A stretch of 64,000 nt of DNA from Apium graveolens (lineage: Eukaryota; Streptophyta; Magnoliopsida; Apiales; Apiaceae). Within the stretch, counting starts at the first letter, position 1, and every line of letters starts with the position of its first letter. This document shows, in pieces, positions 46,351-58,237 of the stretch. The notes beneath the pieces were generated by a model that was given only the letters and a program-made list of their open reading frames with translations, was not told the origin of the DNA and ran no database searches. The translations under genes were made by a program, and so were the position numbers. Location: positions 305,365,574 to 305,429,573 of the forward strand of contig NC_133650.1 in the NCBI RefSeq assembly GCF_009905375.1, written 5' to 3'.

Positions 46351-49010
46351 TTTTGTAAACTGATATTTCGTTTCGAATACACTGATTTAATCTGCCTGTT
46401 TGTAATTATTATAATTTGTATTATCTGGACTGTTAGTTTGATGATAAGTATGAATCTCAATGTTAGTTGCTTAATAAGTTGCGTTCTCTGCTTGATGAAC
46501 TGATTTTTTGTTTCGGAAATGTTGATGCTGATCCGCCTATTTGTAACTATTATTGTTTTTAATTATTAAAATGTATATCTATGTGTACCTCAGTTATCGA
46601 TACTTGTGGTAATTATTGATACTTATTTAATCAGGCTGATCTGTGCAATTTTGATATAAGAGCATGTTTGTGAATTATGATAGTCAATTATCGATATTTA
46701 TAGGCTTGATTGTACTTCTATAAATAACTTTGTAATAATTAAGGTGCCGTTTGAACCATGTGAGTTTAATTGAGTCGAGAATGATAAATTGCCTAGATAT
46801 AAAATCTATTGGTGGGTTAAACTCGCGCATTGAAAGAAATTTGAAAGAAAACAGCTAGATTTTGTGATAAAAGAGATACAAATTGCCTAAATATAGATCG
46901 AGTCGTTGCATATCCCTTTTATCGAATTAAATTCATCATCTTTGAGATAAAAAATCCATCAAACAAGATCATGCAAGACATTTCAGTGTCTAGCATCATT
47001 ATGAGTTCTAATAATTTACTTGTCACTGTTAATTTAACAAATCTAAACTCCCATAAACGTTATTAACATCTAGACTTTTCGTCATTCATCATGGCAACAA
47101 ATTCTTAACATTTTAATACTTCGCTTTTCGTGGTCTACAATTTTAAATCCACATTGTATATGGCTAAAATTTCACCACTTGCACTCAATCTGTTTATTAT
47201 ATTTTTAGCAACACTGGTCACATGTCTCTTCGTGAATCATATATAGCCTATCTAGTGTCATTTCCTTGTAATTTGTGTTCGAACTTCCGAGTGATGTAGA
47301 TTCATTTTAGTGGATAATTATACATCATACAGCCTTGCGCTCAGTTCTCTGTCCTACTTATTTTGACTATCGACATCACACATTTTTTCATGAATCTCAA
47401 TGCCTGTAAGTTGTAACAACATTCTTGTTAAGTGCTAAAAACTTTTGAGTTGCGTTTATCTTAATGAGACACCTATTCTTCAACTCATAACCCCTAAAAA
47501 CGTCACGATGCGTGACAAGGATGAAGTTAAGGATAATTGAAAAAAAGAAGGAGATATAGATATATGTGGATTAACCGTGAAGTGAAGAATATTTGAAAAA
47601 AAGAAGGAAAGATAGATATATGTGGATAAACCGTGAAGTAAAGGATAATTGAAAAAAAGGAGGAAAGATAGATATATGTGTATATACCGTAGAAAACTCA
47701 CCATCCCTAAGGTAAACCACTACCTGAAAAAAGAATAACTTGTTAGGAGGAACCATTTTTGAATCAATATCAATCAAATATTCTTAAATGACGTAAATAC
47801 GGCATGCTAATAAAACCGATAGTAATCGATTTATTTCCTTAAAAGTTGCCAAAATATTTTTGTGCATTCTTCATCCAAATTAAAAACTCTCACTTTTGGA
47901 TGCACAAAATGTTGTAAAGGAATTAATAACTAAAGAGTCTAACGTTACAAAAATCTGTTTGGTTCGACTTGGTTGCTTTCTTGAAATTCGAGTACCCGTC
48001 TTATTCTCTGAGTACTCATTTTTAACATCCATATACCCGGTCACTTCATTTTACCATCATTTTACCTTCGAGTGTCCAACACTTGGACATAAACACTCGG
48101 ACTTGGACAATTATTTTAGGCCAAAATATATTTTTCAAATTGTTGTCAAGTCCGAAACTTGGATACGTATCCACGTTGGACACTTTTACCCAAGTCCGAG
48201 TAACATAGCACCGACTCTTATTAATAAACATAGCACCAACTGTTATTAATAGTGGAGTTAAGATCCACTTACAGTATTATTAATAGGCTAAATCGAAAGG
48301 GTCTTTTAATAAGGTGGATTTACTCTTCTTTCCACGGCCTAAATAGAATCTAATTGTATTAATAAGCACATAAGTTTTCATGAAGGCGAGTTGATCTGGT
48401 CTGCTGATTGCTTGATCCAGCGTTCTAGGTATCATTGGCTGGTTTAGTGGGTCAAGGACAACATTGGGCTGAACCTGCTCCTCTTTTCCGGAATGTCATA
48501 ATGCACCACATCTAATCTAATCTTATACATTTCTTATAAATATTAAGGATTAGCAGGAATACATTTTATAGTTTTGGATGTAGGAATTGATCCCTTCTAC
48601 ATATCAGTGTATTTTTATCAAGTTAAAAATGGAGTTAGGTGTGCTTAAGTCGAGTTAGAGATAGAGTTTGCTTCATCAGAATCTTTAAGAAATATGCATG
48701 ATCTCTACATGTGTTCTAACCTTACTAAGTAAAAAAAGCAACTATAAATATATATCCTGTTAAAATTTTTGTAGTTTTTGTATGCCAAGCAAAATGGAAA
48801 GGATTTTGTAAAATCCTGACTGACTACCCGATTGACTACCTACACAATTTCTTAAAGACCTTAGATTTTGCTAGAGTACGACGAAAATTTTAAAGACTTC
48901 TTACAATCTCTATAGGTTACCACTAAATTTTTGCAACTTTTAAAATCATAACTAATACCTCTTAATTTGCTAAATTTTGAGGAAAAAAATATGTTAAAAT
49001 ACACCTCCGG
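46351..49010. other. Intergenic insert specific to duplication copy B
   Basis: About 46720-49010 has no match in copy A. It includes a 56-bp tandem repeat (47529-47690). Near 47940-48240 there is a stretch with repeated ACTTGGA and GTCCGAG motifs and a doubled AACATAGCACC. No gene or complete transposon could be supported. Confidence 0.5.
47529..47690. repeat. 56-bp tandem repeat, three copies
   Basis: Three units of AAGGATAATTGAAAAAAAGA, then GGAAAGATAGATATATGTGG and ATAAACCGTGAAGT, with small changes. The repeat produces open frames on the minus strand that are not genes. Confidence 0.85.
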
Positions 49011-49791
49011 AGAGATGAACATTAGTAAATGATTTTAAGTATTGGGTGGATTTTTAAATGAAGCAGTACAAATAGACATGGTGGACAATGAAGGTATTCA
49101 AGTGAAGGATTCTGGACATAATAAAAAAATGTATGCTTTTCTTTAATTGCAGCCTTATACTAGGTTTGATATGATCTACTTCGCTATGCTAATCTAACAA
49201 AAGTTGATTGTGAAACAACCCTAATACCTGTTCTTCCTTGGATGGTAAATAGTTTATGCACTCTTTTTTATTGGGTATATGGAGAATAAATAAATACAAT
49301 TTTATGCTTGACAAAAAAAACTACGATTTTATGGATGTAGGTTAAACAGTTAAACCTTTTTAGAACAACAGTTGTTTTGAGCAACTAATAATAAATATAT
49401 TTGAAAGTTGACTACTGACCGTTCTCTATCACATACATACTACTGAGTTAAAAGTCCAATTATTTATGATGTATCTACACTCTTAATAAAACTCTTTTGA
49501 AATACACATACAAAATATTTATTATTAGGCAGATATAGGCATAGCCATCCATACAGTAGCTGCATATGACCTCAGTGTCTTGCCCATTTACTTTATCCTC
49601 TTGCAAAATGAGAAATCCCTTTTCCTCGATTATACAAATTCACATATACCAAGATAGCCAAGGCTTGACTTAGATTCCCATAACATATTGCAAACTAATT
49701 TTTTTTGGGCAATAATTTCATAAAAAGATTATCATCGACGTGTCCTGATAATGTGCTAATGTGCTACTGTCTTCTGCTTTCACATTTTCAG

Positions 49792-50401
49792 GTGTTCACT
49801 GCATATTGGGGGAGAAGGTGCCAACAAACCCAAATGCTATCGTTAAGAACGCCCCATATTGCAAAAACAAATATGAAACATGTTATCATGTCATGTGCTT
49901 AATAGTCCAATTATTGCTCTATTAGTGTGGCGACGGGAAATGGCATTTAAAGAGAATAGAATACAAGATAATGTTATTTACCTTTTTTGTTTGGCAAGAA
50001 GATTCATATTATATATGCATTCCTCTTTGTTAGAAAGATCGTTGCACATGGGTTACCTTCTTTTCTTTTACTTCTACCGTGTGGTTATTTTAGCATGTGT
50101 TTTGGTCATGAAGTCCATATCCCGAAGGCATTAGCCATATACTTCTTAGCAATCACCACCCTTCTATGGTGACACTCGCAGCTAGTCAAATAATATTTGA
50201 ATTTGTACTATCTGGGAGTGCCACCTTAGAAGGTGGTGATTGCTGGAAAATACATGGCTAATGCCTTGGGAAGATGGACTTCATGAGCCAACAGGCATAC
50301 TAAAATAACCACACAGTAAAAGAAGGTACCCAATGTGCAATGATCTTCCAAACAAAGAAGAATGCGTAGATGAGGTGAATCTTCTTCCAAACAATACAAG
50401 G
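49792..50401 (-). pseudogene. CslA remnant with an inverted exon 7
   Basis: Compared with the intact gene at 25653-28431, this holds decayed exon 9 (about 49792-49885, minus) and exon 8 (about 49895-49975, minus). Two copies of exon 7 follow: one on the plus strand (49981-50181) and one on the minus strand (50211-50401). Exons 1-6 are absent: 50401 is followed shortly by sequence matching the region upstream of the intact gene's start codon. Both exon-7 copies have stops or frameshifts, so no enzyme can be made. Confidence 0.85.
49981..50401. repeat. CslA exon-7 inverted repeat (hairpin-capable)
   Basis: Arm 1 (49981-50181, plus) and arm 2 (50211-50401, minus) are about 190-200 bp each, roughly 80% alike by eye, with a 29-bp spacer. 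Shared blocks include TACCTTCTTTT, GTGTGGTTATTTTAG, CATGAAGTCCAT and AAGGCATTAGCCAT. Transcription from either side would give a long stem-loop. Both arms resemble exon 7 of the functional CslA gene at 26230-26429. Confidence 0.85.
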
Positions 50402-53000
50402 TAACTGTAATTTTCTTTTAAAGGTAAATCATAAATTTTGTAAAAAGCACACATGTAAAAGGTTAAATATATATAATTCACACAATTAGTGACATTTGTC
50501 GACTAAATCTCACATTTTATTTCAGACTTTAACGAATAATATTTATAGTTTCTGAGATCTGTTGTGGGGTAAAAAAACTGAAGTGCAGGGCGAACAAAGA
50601 AAGTATTGTGGGAAAAAAGAGGTGCCGAACTTACAAAAAAATAAGAAAGGTGAGGCTTTTTGTATACAAGGGAAACGGATAACTACAGAGTGCATCAGAT
50701 GGATGTTGTGCTTGCTATTAAGTAGTATATGCTTATAAAGGAAACCTTCAAGGTAAAGAGATGAGAATAGTTGGAATTCAGGAGGAAGTATTCAACAAGA
50801 GTATACGACTAAAATTGAATTCTTCGCTAGCAAGGACATGTGGGCGTGTAAGTAATGATGCTCCAATGTAGCAACACTAGTTGTAATTCTGGCATTTACC
50901 TTCGAGAATACGAGGAAGTCACAAAGTGTTGATTTGAGGTATTGCTCTTGCTACATATCTCCATCTTAGTATATGCATTACTGCAGTAAAGTTATTTTTT
51001 TACCCTTTCTGATGGTTATATTTACATACTTGCACAGAACTGGTGTTGATGCATACTTAAACAGAATAAAGTACAAGATATGGCGGATCTTTAGGTCATA
51101 AATGATCAACTTATTGAATAAAATGTATACTTAAATACAGGGAAATAGATACTAAGACATCTGTTCAGGACCGAGTAATCAATTTTATAAAAAAGTAAGT
51201 AGAATATATGAGATTATGATCTATATATGAAGCATAGTGACATACAAAGTGTTGCTATGATTATTCTGCCATTATAGTCTTGTTTATTTTTATTTTTATA
51301 GTCTTGATTCCGGTAGGTAAATACCGGTGGCTAATCTTTGTTTCTTTTCTATCAGAATCCTAATAGCTTTTATAACACAAACAAGATATATATGATGTTG
51401 CAGCTTACACTATGGGTCTCAGAATATATATGCACGCGTGTTTGTTAGGGTCAGGGAGTCCACCTTGTTATGAAAATTATGTGAGTCAAGAGTATACATC
51501 CTGCAGGTGAATTTGCGAGCGAGTATATTGGATAAGGAGTTAATTCTAAAATCGTTTTATCTATTTGTGTATTTCTGGAGTAATGTATTTCATATAATAA
51601 TATACATAGATCTTAGTTTATTTAGCATGTTATATAATAATATTAAAATCAGTATAATTTTCTTTTATTGCATGTTTTTTAACGTTTAAATTAAAATTTC
51701 ATTTGCACTTTTATAGCAATAATGAATTAATGACATTATGAACCTTTTGAATTTTTTTTTGCTTAGAAGTCAGGATTTGTCCCCCTCCCCCTGAACCAAA
51801 TTCCCGTCTCCGCCCCTGATGATACATATATATACTATAATTTGTGAAAAAAGAAGATTGCAGTGTGATTTGATTAAGAGGGATAATGAGTTCCATGATG
51901 CCAATTGGCTTTTTTGCTTTTCGCGCTAATTGGGAGCACTTCTGTAATATCTTGTAACTAGAAGCACTTTGTTAAGATCATATTTACAGTAATTTACTCA
52001 TCTTATTATAGTTATAATTAAGGGTGCAAAGTGCAAACTATTTTAGTAGATATGTTCCACATTAAGTTGCATTCGGTGTTTTATTTTGGTTTATACCGTG
52101 TTACTTCAAGTTGTGGCGTCCTTTGTGAATTCTAGTTTTTTAAGTATGCTAATGTTATTTTGGTTTGCAGTATATTTCTAACTTTCACGATGTACATTCT
52201 AGTATATTTGCCAAGAGATCTGAAATAATGGATACCCATATTTATCTTGACAAATGTTATCGCACCTATGTACTTCAATGATGAAAGACGTGTGTAAAAA
52301 TAATGTTGCAAACAATTGGGGTATAAAATGCCTCTGTTATGAGAAGTGTTACAGTTTCTGAGTTCTGTAATGTAACATTGTATGCTACTTGATTGAAACT
52401 CCCTTCTTTTGCTGATTGAAAGCTCCCATTTTTTTAAAGTGGATATATCTTCTCCTGGAGTGAATACGGCTATGGCAATCTAGGCTGAAGAGCAGCTCAA
52501 GAAGAGAGCTCTAGTTTTGTAGTCCAAAGGTAATTGATCCTTTTACACTTGTACACTATATTTTATTTGTTGATACCTAATACTCTGTACTGAATATGTT
52601 TGGATTTTGTTAAACACCTTTGGTAAGGGGTATTTGTGTGCGCCTTCCCCTAGTTTTCACCGACCTGGACATCAGCTCGTCAAAGAACAAAGATCACAGG
52701 AAATTTGTGGACGGTACATGCGTGGGCAAGAAGTGTGCCTTGGTTTAATTTGTTGGGAGTTGTTTCATTCCATGTTTTCGCTCCACCCCACACTTTCTTC
52801 CTGTCGCGAGCCGCGGGGGATTTGGCGGTCAATGATATTTGTAAATCGGTGGTTCCTGTTTGGAGAAGAATCTGATGGATACAGGACTTGGGACCCCCAG
52901 AATTTGTATGCAAGATGCGCCTGCAGAGTACTACAAACCTAAAATCACTGGATTTTTTTTAGTGGGGGTACCTTCATGCTGTATGTTTCTTTGTTCCTCC
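50402..53000. other. Copy B non-coding region
   Basis: 50530-51100 matches the upstream region of the intact CslA gene. 51850-52960 matches 33340-34570. An open frame at 52607-52942 is not preserved in the matching part of copy A and was not called. Confidence 0.55.
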
Positions 53001-53527
53001 AACTGTTTGTGTATGTAGTAAACTCGTCTGCAGTAAGTTTTGATGCACTCTTTTAAGGACCTTGGTTGCTTGGGTTCCAATTCGTTCGTGTCGTATACTT
53101 TCGTGTTTCGTGTATTTTAAGGTCAAATACAAAACCGACATCTTTAGGGTTCGTGTACATTCGTGTTCGTGTACTTTTATTTCATGTCATTTCGTGTCGT
53201 ATTTTTCGTGTAAAATGAATATTAATATTAAACAAATAAATAAAATGCAAGTTTTTAGGTAAAAAATATACGAAATATATTAAAAATATATAACTGTTTG
53301 TGTACCTAGTAAATTCGTCTGCAGTAAGTTTTGATGCACTCTTTCAAGGACCTTGGTTGCTTGGGTCCCAATTCATTCGTGTTGTGTACTTTCGTGTTGT
53401 GTATTTTGGTGTTTCGTGTATTTTAAGGTCAAATTCAAAACCGACGTCTTTAGGATTCGTGTACATTCGTGTTGGTGTACTTTCGTTTCGTGTCATTTCG
53501 TGTCGTATTTTTTGTGTAAAATTGAAT
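53001..53527. repeat. 291-bp tandem duplication with TTCGTGTAC motifs
   Basis: Copy 1 (53001-53291) and partial copy 2 (53292-53527) both begin AACTGTTTGTGTA and share TCTGCAGTAAGTTTTGATGC and GGACCTTGGTTGCTTGGGT. Both continue with many CGTGTA / TTCGTGT motifs like those in the MITE at 32014-32493. Overlapping open frames reflect the repeat and not a gene. Confidence 0.88.
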
Positions 53528-55091
53528 TTCTCTTCTATATATAATAGGAGAACAAGGTATAATTTCATGAGATTAAAAAGTCTCATCGAAAAGACTAAAT
53601 TACCCTTATTTTTAATATTTATATAAAAGATGTGTTTTGTGGAAATCGAACTCAAGTTATTTCATTCAACTATACAATCTCTTACCACTACACCATATTG
53701 TCACACGTGTTTTTTATTATACACATAATATGTAAGTGTGCTAAATGAATATTTTATTTAACTTTAAAGACACTTGAATTCCGAAAAAAAAGATAGTTAG
53801 TTAAATATTTGTATAGTTAATTTTAAAGAATTAAATTTCAGATATAAAATTAGACATAATACATAAATGGATTATTATCATATTTATTAATCATTTTTTA
53901 GTTTGAAAATATATCTCATAGATTTTTAACATATTTTTTATTATAAAAAGTAATTAAAATGTACATGTATAATTTTTAAAAAAAAATTGAAAATATAATC
54001 GCTTATATATAAATAATCTATATTGGTATTACATATTTAGATAAATTCGAATTATAATGAGTCAATGCATTTTAGAACTAGACCCATTGTTCAAAAAATA
54101 CTCAAAATTAAACTACATGACCCGACCGAAAAACATCGTCACATTCTACGTTTAGTAAATTTAAATTACAAGTTCGGCGATAATATCTTACCAATAATAT
54201 GAATTTTTTTAATATCTTATGTTAATATAAATTAATGTGTTTGAGATCTTTATAGGATCAAATCAATTGATTATTTATATTAAAATTACTAACTTTACTG
54301 GTAACGAATAACATTATTATTTTTGGGATCCGTCTCAATTTTAAGAATATTTGAAATTTGAAATGAGATCTCACTAGATTTATTAAAACTACGATGATAT
54401 ATTAAATCGATTTATTTTTCATTTTTCTCTTAAAAAAACTAACTTTTAAAAAAAATTCTTTTAGATCAGCAATATTCATTGATCAAGATAATATTGTACA
54501 AATATTTTGAATTATTTCAATATTTTGAATTATTCAAACAAAAGTTATATCTATACTATATTGTAGCAATTGATTCATTGCATTTTATATTGTCTAAGGA
54601 AAAAAACATATATTGTTCAATAATTCGAAGGAATTAACCAGTTCAACTAATATTTATAAAAAATTTATCGAACTGAAATTTTTTAATTTTAGAAGAATAG
54701 TATAAATGTTATCAAATTATTATACGAAAAAATATTAGAGTTGTAATGGAAGAAACTTAAAAACGGTTTAAATAATGATATAAATACAATTTTTCTTTCG
54801 AATTCTTGAAAAAAATCATGAACATAAATAATAAGTCTTAAAACATATAATTCATTTTTATGTTACAACCATGATTGATACTCGGTTGCGTAAAAAATAG
54901 ATATGGATTGTTTGTCAGTGATAATGTGAATACCATATATGATTTATAGCAATTTATTTATTACATAATTTTAATTTTTGAATAATTATAAATGCATGTT
55001 ATTTAAGTAATCAATTATCTCACTAGATGTTAATAATGATTATACATGTACATAAATCAGATATTTAGCATATAAATAATTGAAACCATCA
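53528..55091. other. Very AT-rich intergenic stretch
   Basis: No gene or mobile element with clear ends is visible. Confidence 0.5.
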
Positions 55092-55939
55092 TAATTTACT
55101 AGGGCTGTAAACGAACCGAGCTGTTCGTGAACAGTTCGTGATCGCCTCGTTAAGAGCTCGGTTCGGCTTGACTCATTAAGAGATCGAACTCGAGCTCGAT
55201 AAAAAAAATGTTCGTTAAGCAAAACGAGCTCGAACCGAGCTTAAGGTTGTCCGACTCGAGCTCGACTCGAGATCGGCTCGAGATCGCTAGCTCGAGATCG
55301 GTTCGTTAAAAGTTCGAAAAAACTATATATTTTATAATTTATATTTATTTACATGCTTCAGATTTTTTTAATTAAATTTATAATACACATTTTCCAGTCA
55401 AAAACAAGAATGTTTGTAATACTTGGTCAAAAACTGATAGTCTGATACTGATGAAAAACAGAAAAAGTACTTAAAAGTTTCAGAACTTAAAGCCTTCAAA
55501 AATTTTACAATTTAAAAAATAAAAACACAAAGTTGTCCAAGTCCAAGGCTTGAACCAGTTGTAGTCTTCATTCTTTAAACTTGAGAGGCCCAAAGCATTC
55601 TGATTTCTGCATATCTGGAAGGTGAATCCAAAACATTCTGCAATATTACATAAAACAGAGTTCAAACATGTAACCCTCAACATAATTATTCAGTCAAGCA
55701 TATTTATTCATAAGTGAAATGGGCTTTTAGCATATCAGTCCAGATTGAGCAGTAAACATTAACTGATTAAGTGAACAAGTTAATTTTATGACTCCATCCT
55801 TCCACATTTTATCAAAGCAGGTGAATGATATAATCATTGAAACTAGACAATGCATATAAATTTATGAAATATTCATTAGCAGAATGGTAGTAGCAAAAGA
55901 TAAGCAACCATTTATAACGAAGGGGTAAATGTATTATAC

Positions 55940-56055
55940 CATGACCAGGGATGACGGAACCTGAGTCCTTGACACCATCATCGCGTTTTATCATAGACTC
56001 CAAGAGGTCACCAAAAAGAGATCCAAAATAGTCCAGAAAATCAAAAGCTACAGCA
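55940..56055 (-). pseudogene. Captured exon of a plastid-type CDP-diacylglycerol synthase (phosphatidate cytidylyltransferase)
   Basis: An uninterrupted 116-nt exon-like block (38 whole codons plus split codons) is bounded by a ...TTGGCAG acceptor and a GTATAA donor. It encodes AVAFDFLDYFGSLFGDLL followed by ESMIKRDDGVKDSGSVIPGH. The SxIKRxxxxKDxGxxIPGHG pattern is the signature of the CTP:phosphatidate cytidylyltransferase family, and the FLDYFGSLFGD lead-in is closest to the plant plastidial forms as I recall them. The next exon (GxxDRxDS) is absent. Keeping introns on both sides means it was copied as genomic DNA. It has no reading-frame link to the BED frame; splicing from 56680 to 56055 would place it downstream of the BED stop codon. 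Confidence 0.82.
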
Positions 56056-56703
56056 CTGCCAAAGAAAATATATAAAATGCAAATATAAAGTCTTTAATGA
56101 GAAACAAGTGAAAATATATCAATAATCTGGAATAAAGATGCTTGACTAAAACAAGAAAACCTAGAATAGTAACAATTTAACATCAATAATCTATTAGAAT
56201 ACCCCTCGTTTAACAACCATGTTAATACATAATCATGTCAACTTCTCAATTACTTAACTAACATTAACAATACCCTATTCTTAGATCATAATACACAGTT
56301 TGTCGAAGAACTGCTCACTTTATATAGAGGACCTTATTGCCACCTAAATAGACTCAGACCAATTTAACAACATATAGTTTATGTAATCCTGCCACCATAA
56401 AGCAGCTTCTGGAAAAATAGTATGAGACATTACAATGTGGATCAATTAGCACTTTAGCATGACCATGGTACAATTCAAGCTTTAAAACTTGACCACATCA
56501 AAAATTCTAAATGAGTACTTGCGTAAACTTAAAATAAATATACTCATCAAAAGCACATCAATAATTCTTTAAGTGCCAGTATATGTAGTGAATTATGTTG
56601 GAGCTTCAGAGTGCAGCTTCAAAGCTAATGGATCAGAATCACATGATAAATTTCACTATGTATAAATCTCAGCATTTACCTTGTATGTTTGGACAACTGC
56701 AAA

Positions 56704-57309
56704 TTATTTAGGACCACTAGACCAGCTGCCTAAAGGGTGCATAAAACTCTTAGCGTGCCTAAAGGGTAATTCATTTACCAGAATATAATGAGAAACGACT
56801 TTTCTCATCTCAGAATGATCGTATTTAAAATTTAGAAGTGCTACCTCAGATGACTGTTCGTCGCTCAGCTGGAACTGCAGTTGCGTTTGACGTTTGTCTC
56901 CATGTGCAAGAACACACTTATCAACATGCCTATTAAACGACGTTGTGCTCCCCGTTTTACTAAATTTCATTAGATATATGCAGAGCTTGCACACGGCTAT
57001 CTTCTCATTCTTCACCATAACAGTGTCCAAATAGGGCCAACATCGAGATTTTTTCTTTCTTTCCTTCTTTTGATAAGGAATCTCAGTGTCCTGATTTGAT
57101 TGTTGAGTTTCGACTTCCACAGTTTGAATTTTGCTTTGACCTTTTCTTTTCCTCGAAATCTCTTCTTGTTCAGGTTGCTCAGCAGTGTTACCTTCATCAA
57201 CAACAGTGTCTTCAGATGGTGTTTCATCGCCTAGACTTCTTAAAGATTCTTGCTGAAATTCAGCATTTTCGGGAATGACTTCAAAACGAGGCTTTTTCCT
57301 TGTTGCCAT
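56704..57309 (-). CDS. BED-type zinc finger protein, remnant of a hAT transposase
   Basis: A 201-residue frame from ATG 57309 to TAA 56704, inside the hAT element. Residues 1-90 are charged, with basic runs such as RKRKG and KKERKKK that could serve as nuclear signals. The BED finger lies at about residues 91-137: SRCWPYLDTV, then CKLC, then SFNRHVDKC. After it comes VVSHYILVNELPFRHAKSFM, the start of the hAT core, and the frame ends soon afterwards with GSWSSGPK. Full-length hAT transposases are 600-800 residues, so about two thirds is lost. A donor-like AAGgtaaat lies just past the stop (56680). The product could still bind the element ends, but this is inference. Confidence 0.72.
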   Translation of the reverse strand: MATRKKPRFEVIPENAEFQQESLRSLGDETPSEDTVVDEGNTAEQPEQEEISRKRKGQSKIQTVEVETQQSNQDTEIPYQKKERKKKSRCWPYLDTVMVKNEKIAVCKLCIYLMKFSKTGSTTSFNRHVDKCVLAHGDKRQTQLQFQLSDEQSSEVALLNFKYDHSEMRKVVSHYILVNELPFRHAKSFMHPLGSWSSGPK

Positions 57310-57941
57310 TTCAACTTAAAGACCTACAATAAAATAAAGGGATAGATAAACAACACAAATCTATGATAAAAAGAGGGATATATGAAGTAATAATAGTAAT
57401 TGAACTCGATAAACACACACACGCGTATATATAGTGAAAGAAATATGACTGAGAAGTGAGAGTGAGACTTACTGAATATGAATCTTATTCGAGTAAGAAT
57501 CTGAGAGTCTTGTTCGATTAGGAATCTGAGATTCGATTGAGTCGATTGAGTTAGAGGCTGAGAGGTGCGGTCTTGCTGCGGCTTTCTTGTTTTAGCATTT
57601 AGGATTTTAGGGTTTAATTTTCAGAGTTCAGACGTTAATTGGAGATGGACTGGGCCTGGGCCTGTAATTTAAATTTGGATTGGGCTTGTAAATCTTTTAA
57701 AAAAATACAATTTTTAACTGTTTCACGAGCTACTCGATAACAACTCGAAATCGAGTCGGTTTGTTAGTGCTCGATACCAGCTCGAGTTCGGCTCGTTTCG
57801 TTAACGAGCTCGAACTCGAACAGAATTTTTGATCGGTAAGGATGCTCGGCTCGGCTCGAGATCGTTAAGAAAAAAACAAATTTCGGTTCGTTTATGTCAA
57901 AACTCGGCTCGACTCGGTTCATTTACAACCCTATAATTTAC

Positions 57942-58237
57942 TAAGAGCTGTAACATACAATAATTTACATGCTAACATAAACACATACATGTAACTTAAT
58001 CTTAATTTGTTAACAGTAGTGTAAATAAAAAACTAACATATCCCATACATACATACATACGTTGAATTTCAAAACCTAATATTTTTCATTAAAATCAACT
58101 TTAATATTAACAATAATGTAAATTTACATTATTGTATATTATGATTGCAAGTCATTCTGACTTCAGTTATGCATTTTTTATCTTTTTAAATTGAGTAAGT
58201 TAATTGTAAGTTAGTAGTGAACTCAGTAATAATATAT
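57942..58237. other. Spacer between hAT and SIRE-like elements
   Basis: AT-rich, with a (CATA)n run at about 58048-58061. No gene. Confidence 0.55.

Larger units (their letters stand above)
46139..52960 (+). repeat. Segmental duplication, copy B (keeps uL18)
   Basis: This matches copy A (24280-34570) in order and orientation: uL18 end (46139-46350), flank (46600-46720), then after an unmatched stretch of about 2.3 kb the flank at 49010-49330. CslA remnants (49792-50401), the CslA upstream region (50530-51100) and blocks at 51850-52960 follow. The CslA gene is destroyed, while uL18 is intact. Confidence 0.8.
55100..57933 (-). mobile_element. Complete non-autonomous hAT element (2,834 bp) with a captured host exon
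   Basis: The ends TAGGGCTGTAAACGAACCGA and (reverse complement of the right end) TAGGGTTGTAAATGAACCGA are inverted repeats with two mismatches. TAATTTAC occurs exactly at both flanks (55092-55099 and 57934-57941), an 8-bp hAT target duplication. Both subterminal regions are packed with CGAGCTCG / CTCGAGATCGG-type motifs, likely transposase binding sites. Inside are a BED zinc finger frame (57309-56704) and a 116-nt exon of a CDP-diacylglycerol synthase-like gene (56055-55940). The catalytic core and dimerisation domain of a transposase are missing, so movement would need another element's transposase. Confidence 0.93.

Noticed and set aside
49987..50172. Open frame on the plus strand resembling a membrane protein
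   Set aside because: It is the inverted exon 7 of a dead CslA copy with a premature end, not a separate gene.
52607..52942. 111-residue open frame
   Set aside because: The homologous segment in copy A does not keep the frame and no domain is visible.
55480..55683. Possible second captured exon in the hAT element, after an acceptor-like TTGCAG
   Set aside because: No recognisable protein family, and a stop follows soon in the frame that fits the splice site best.
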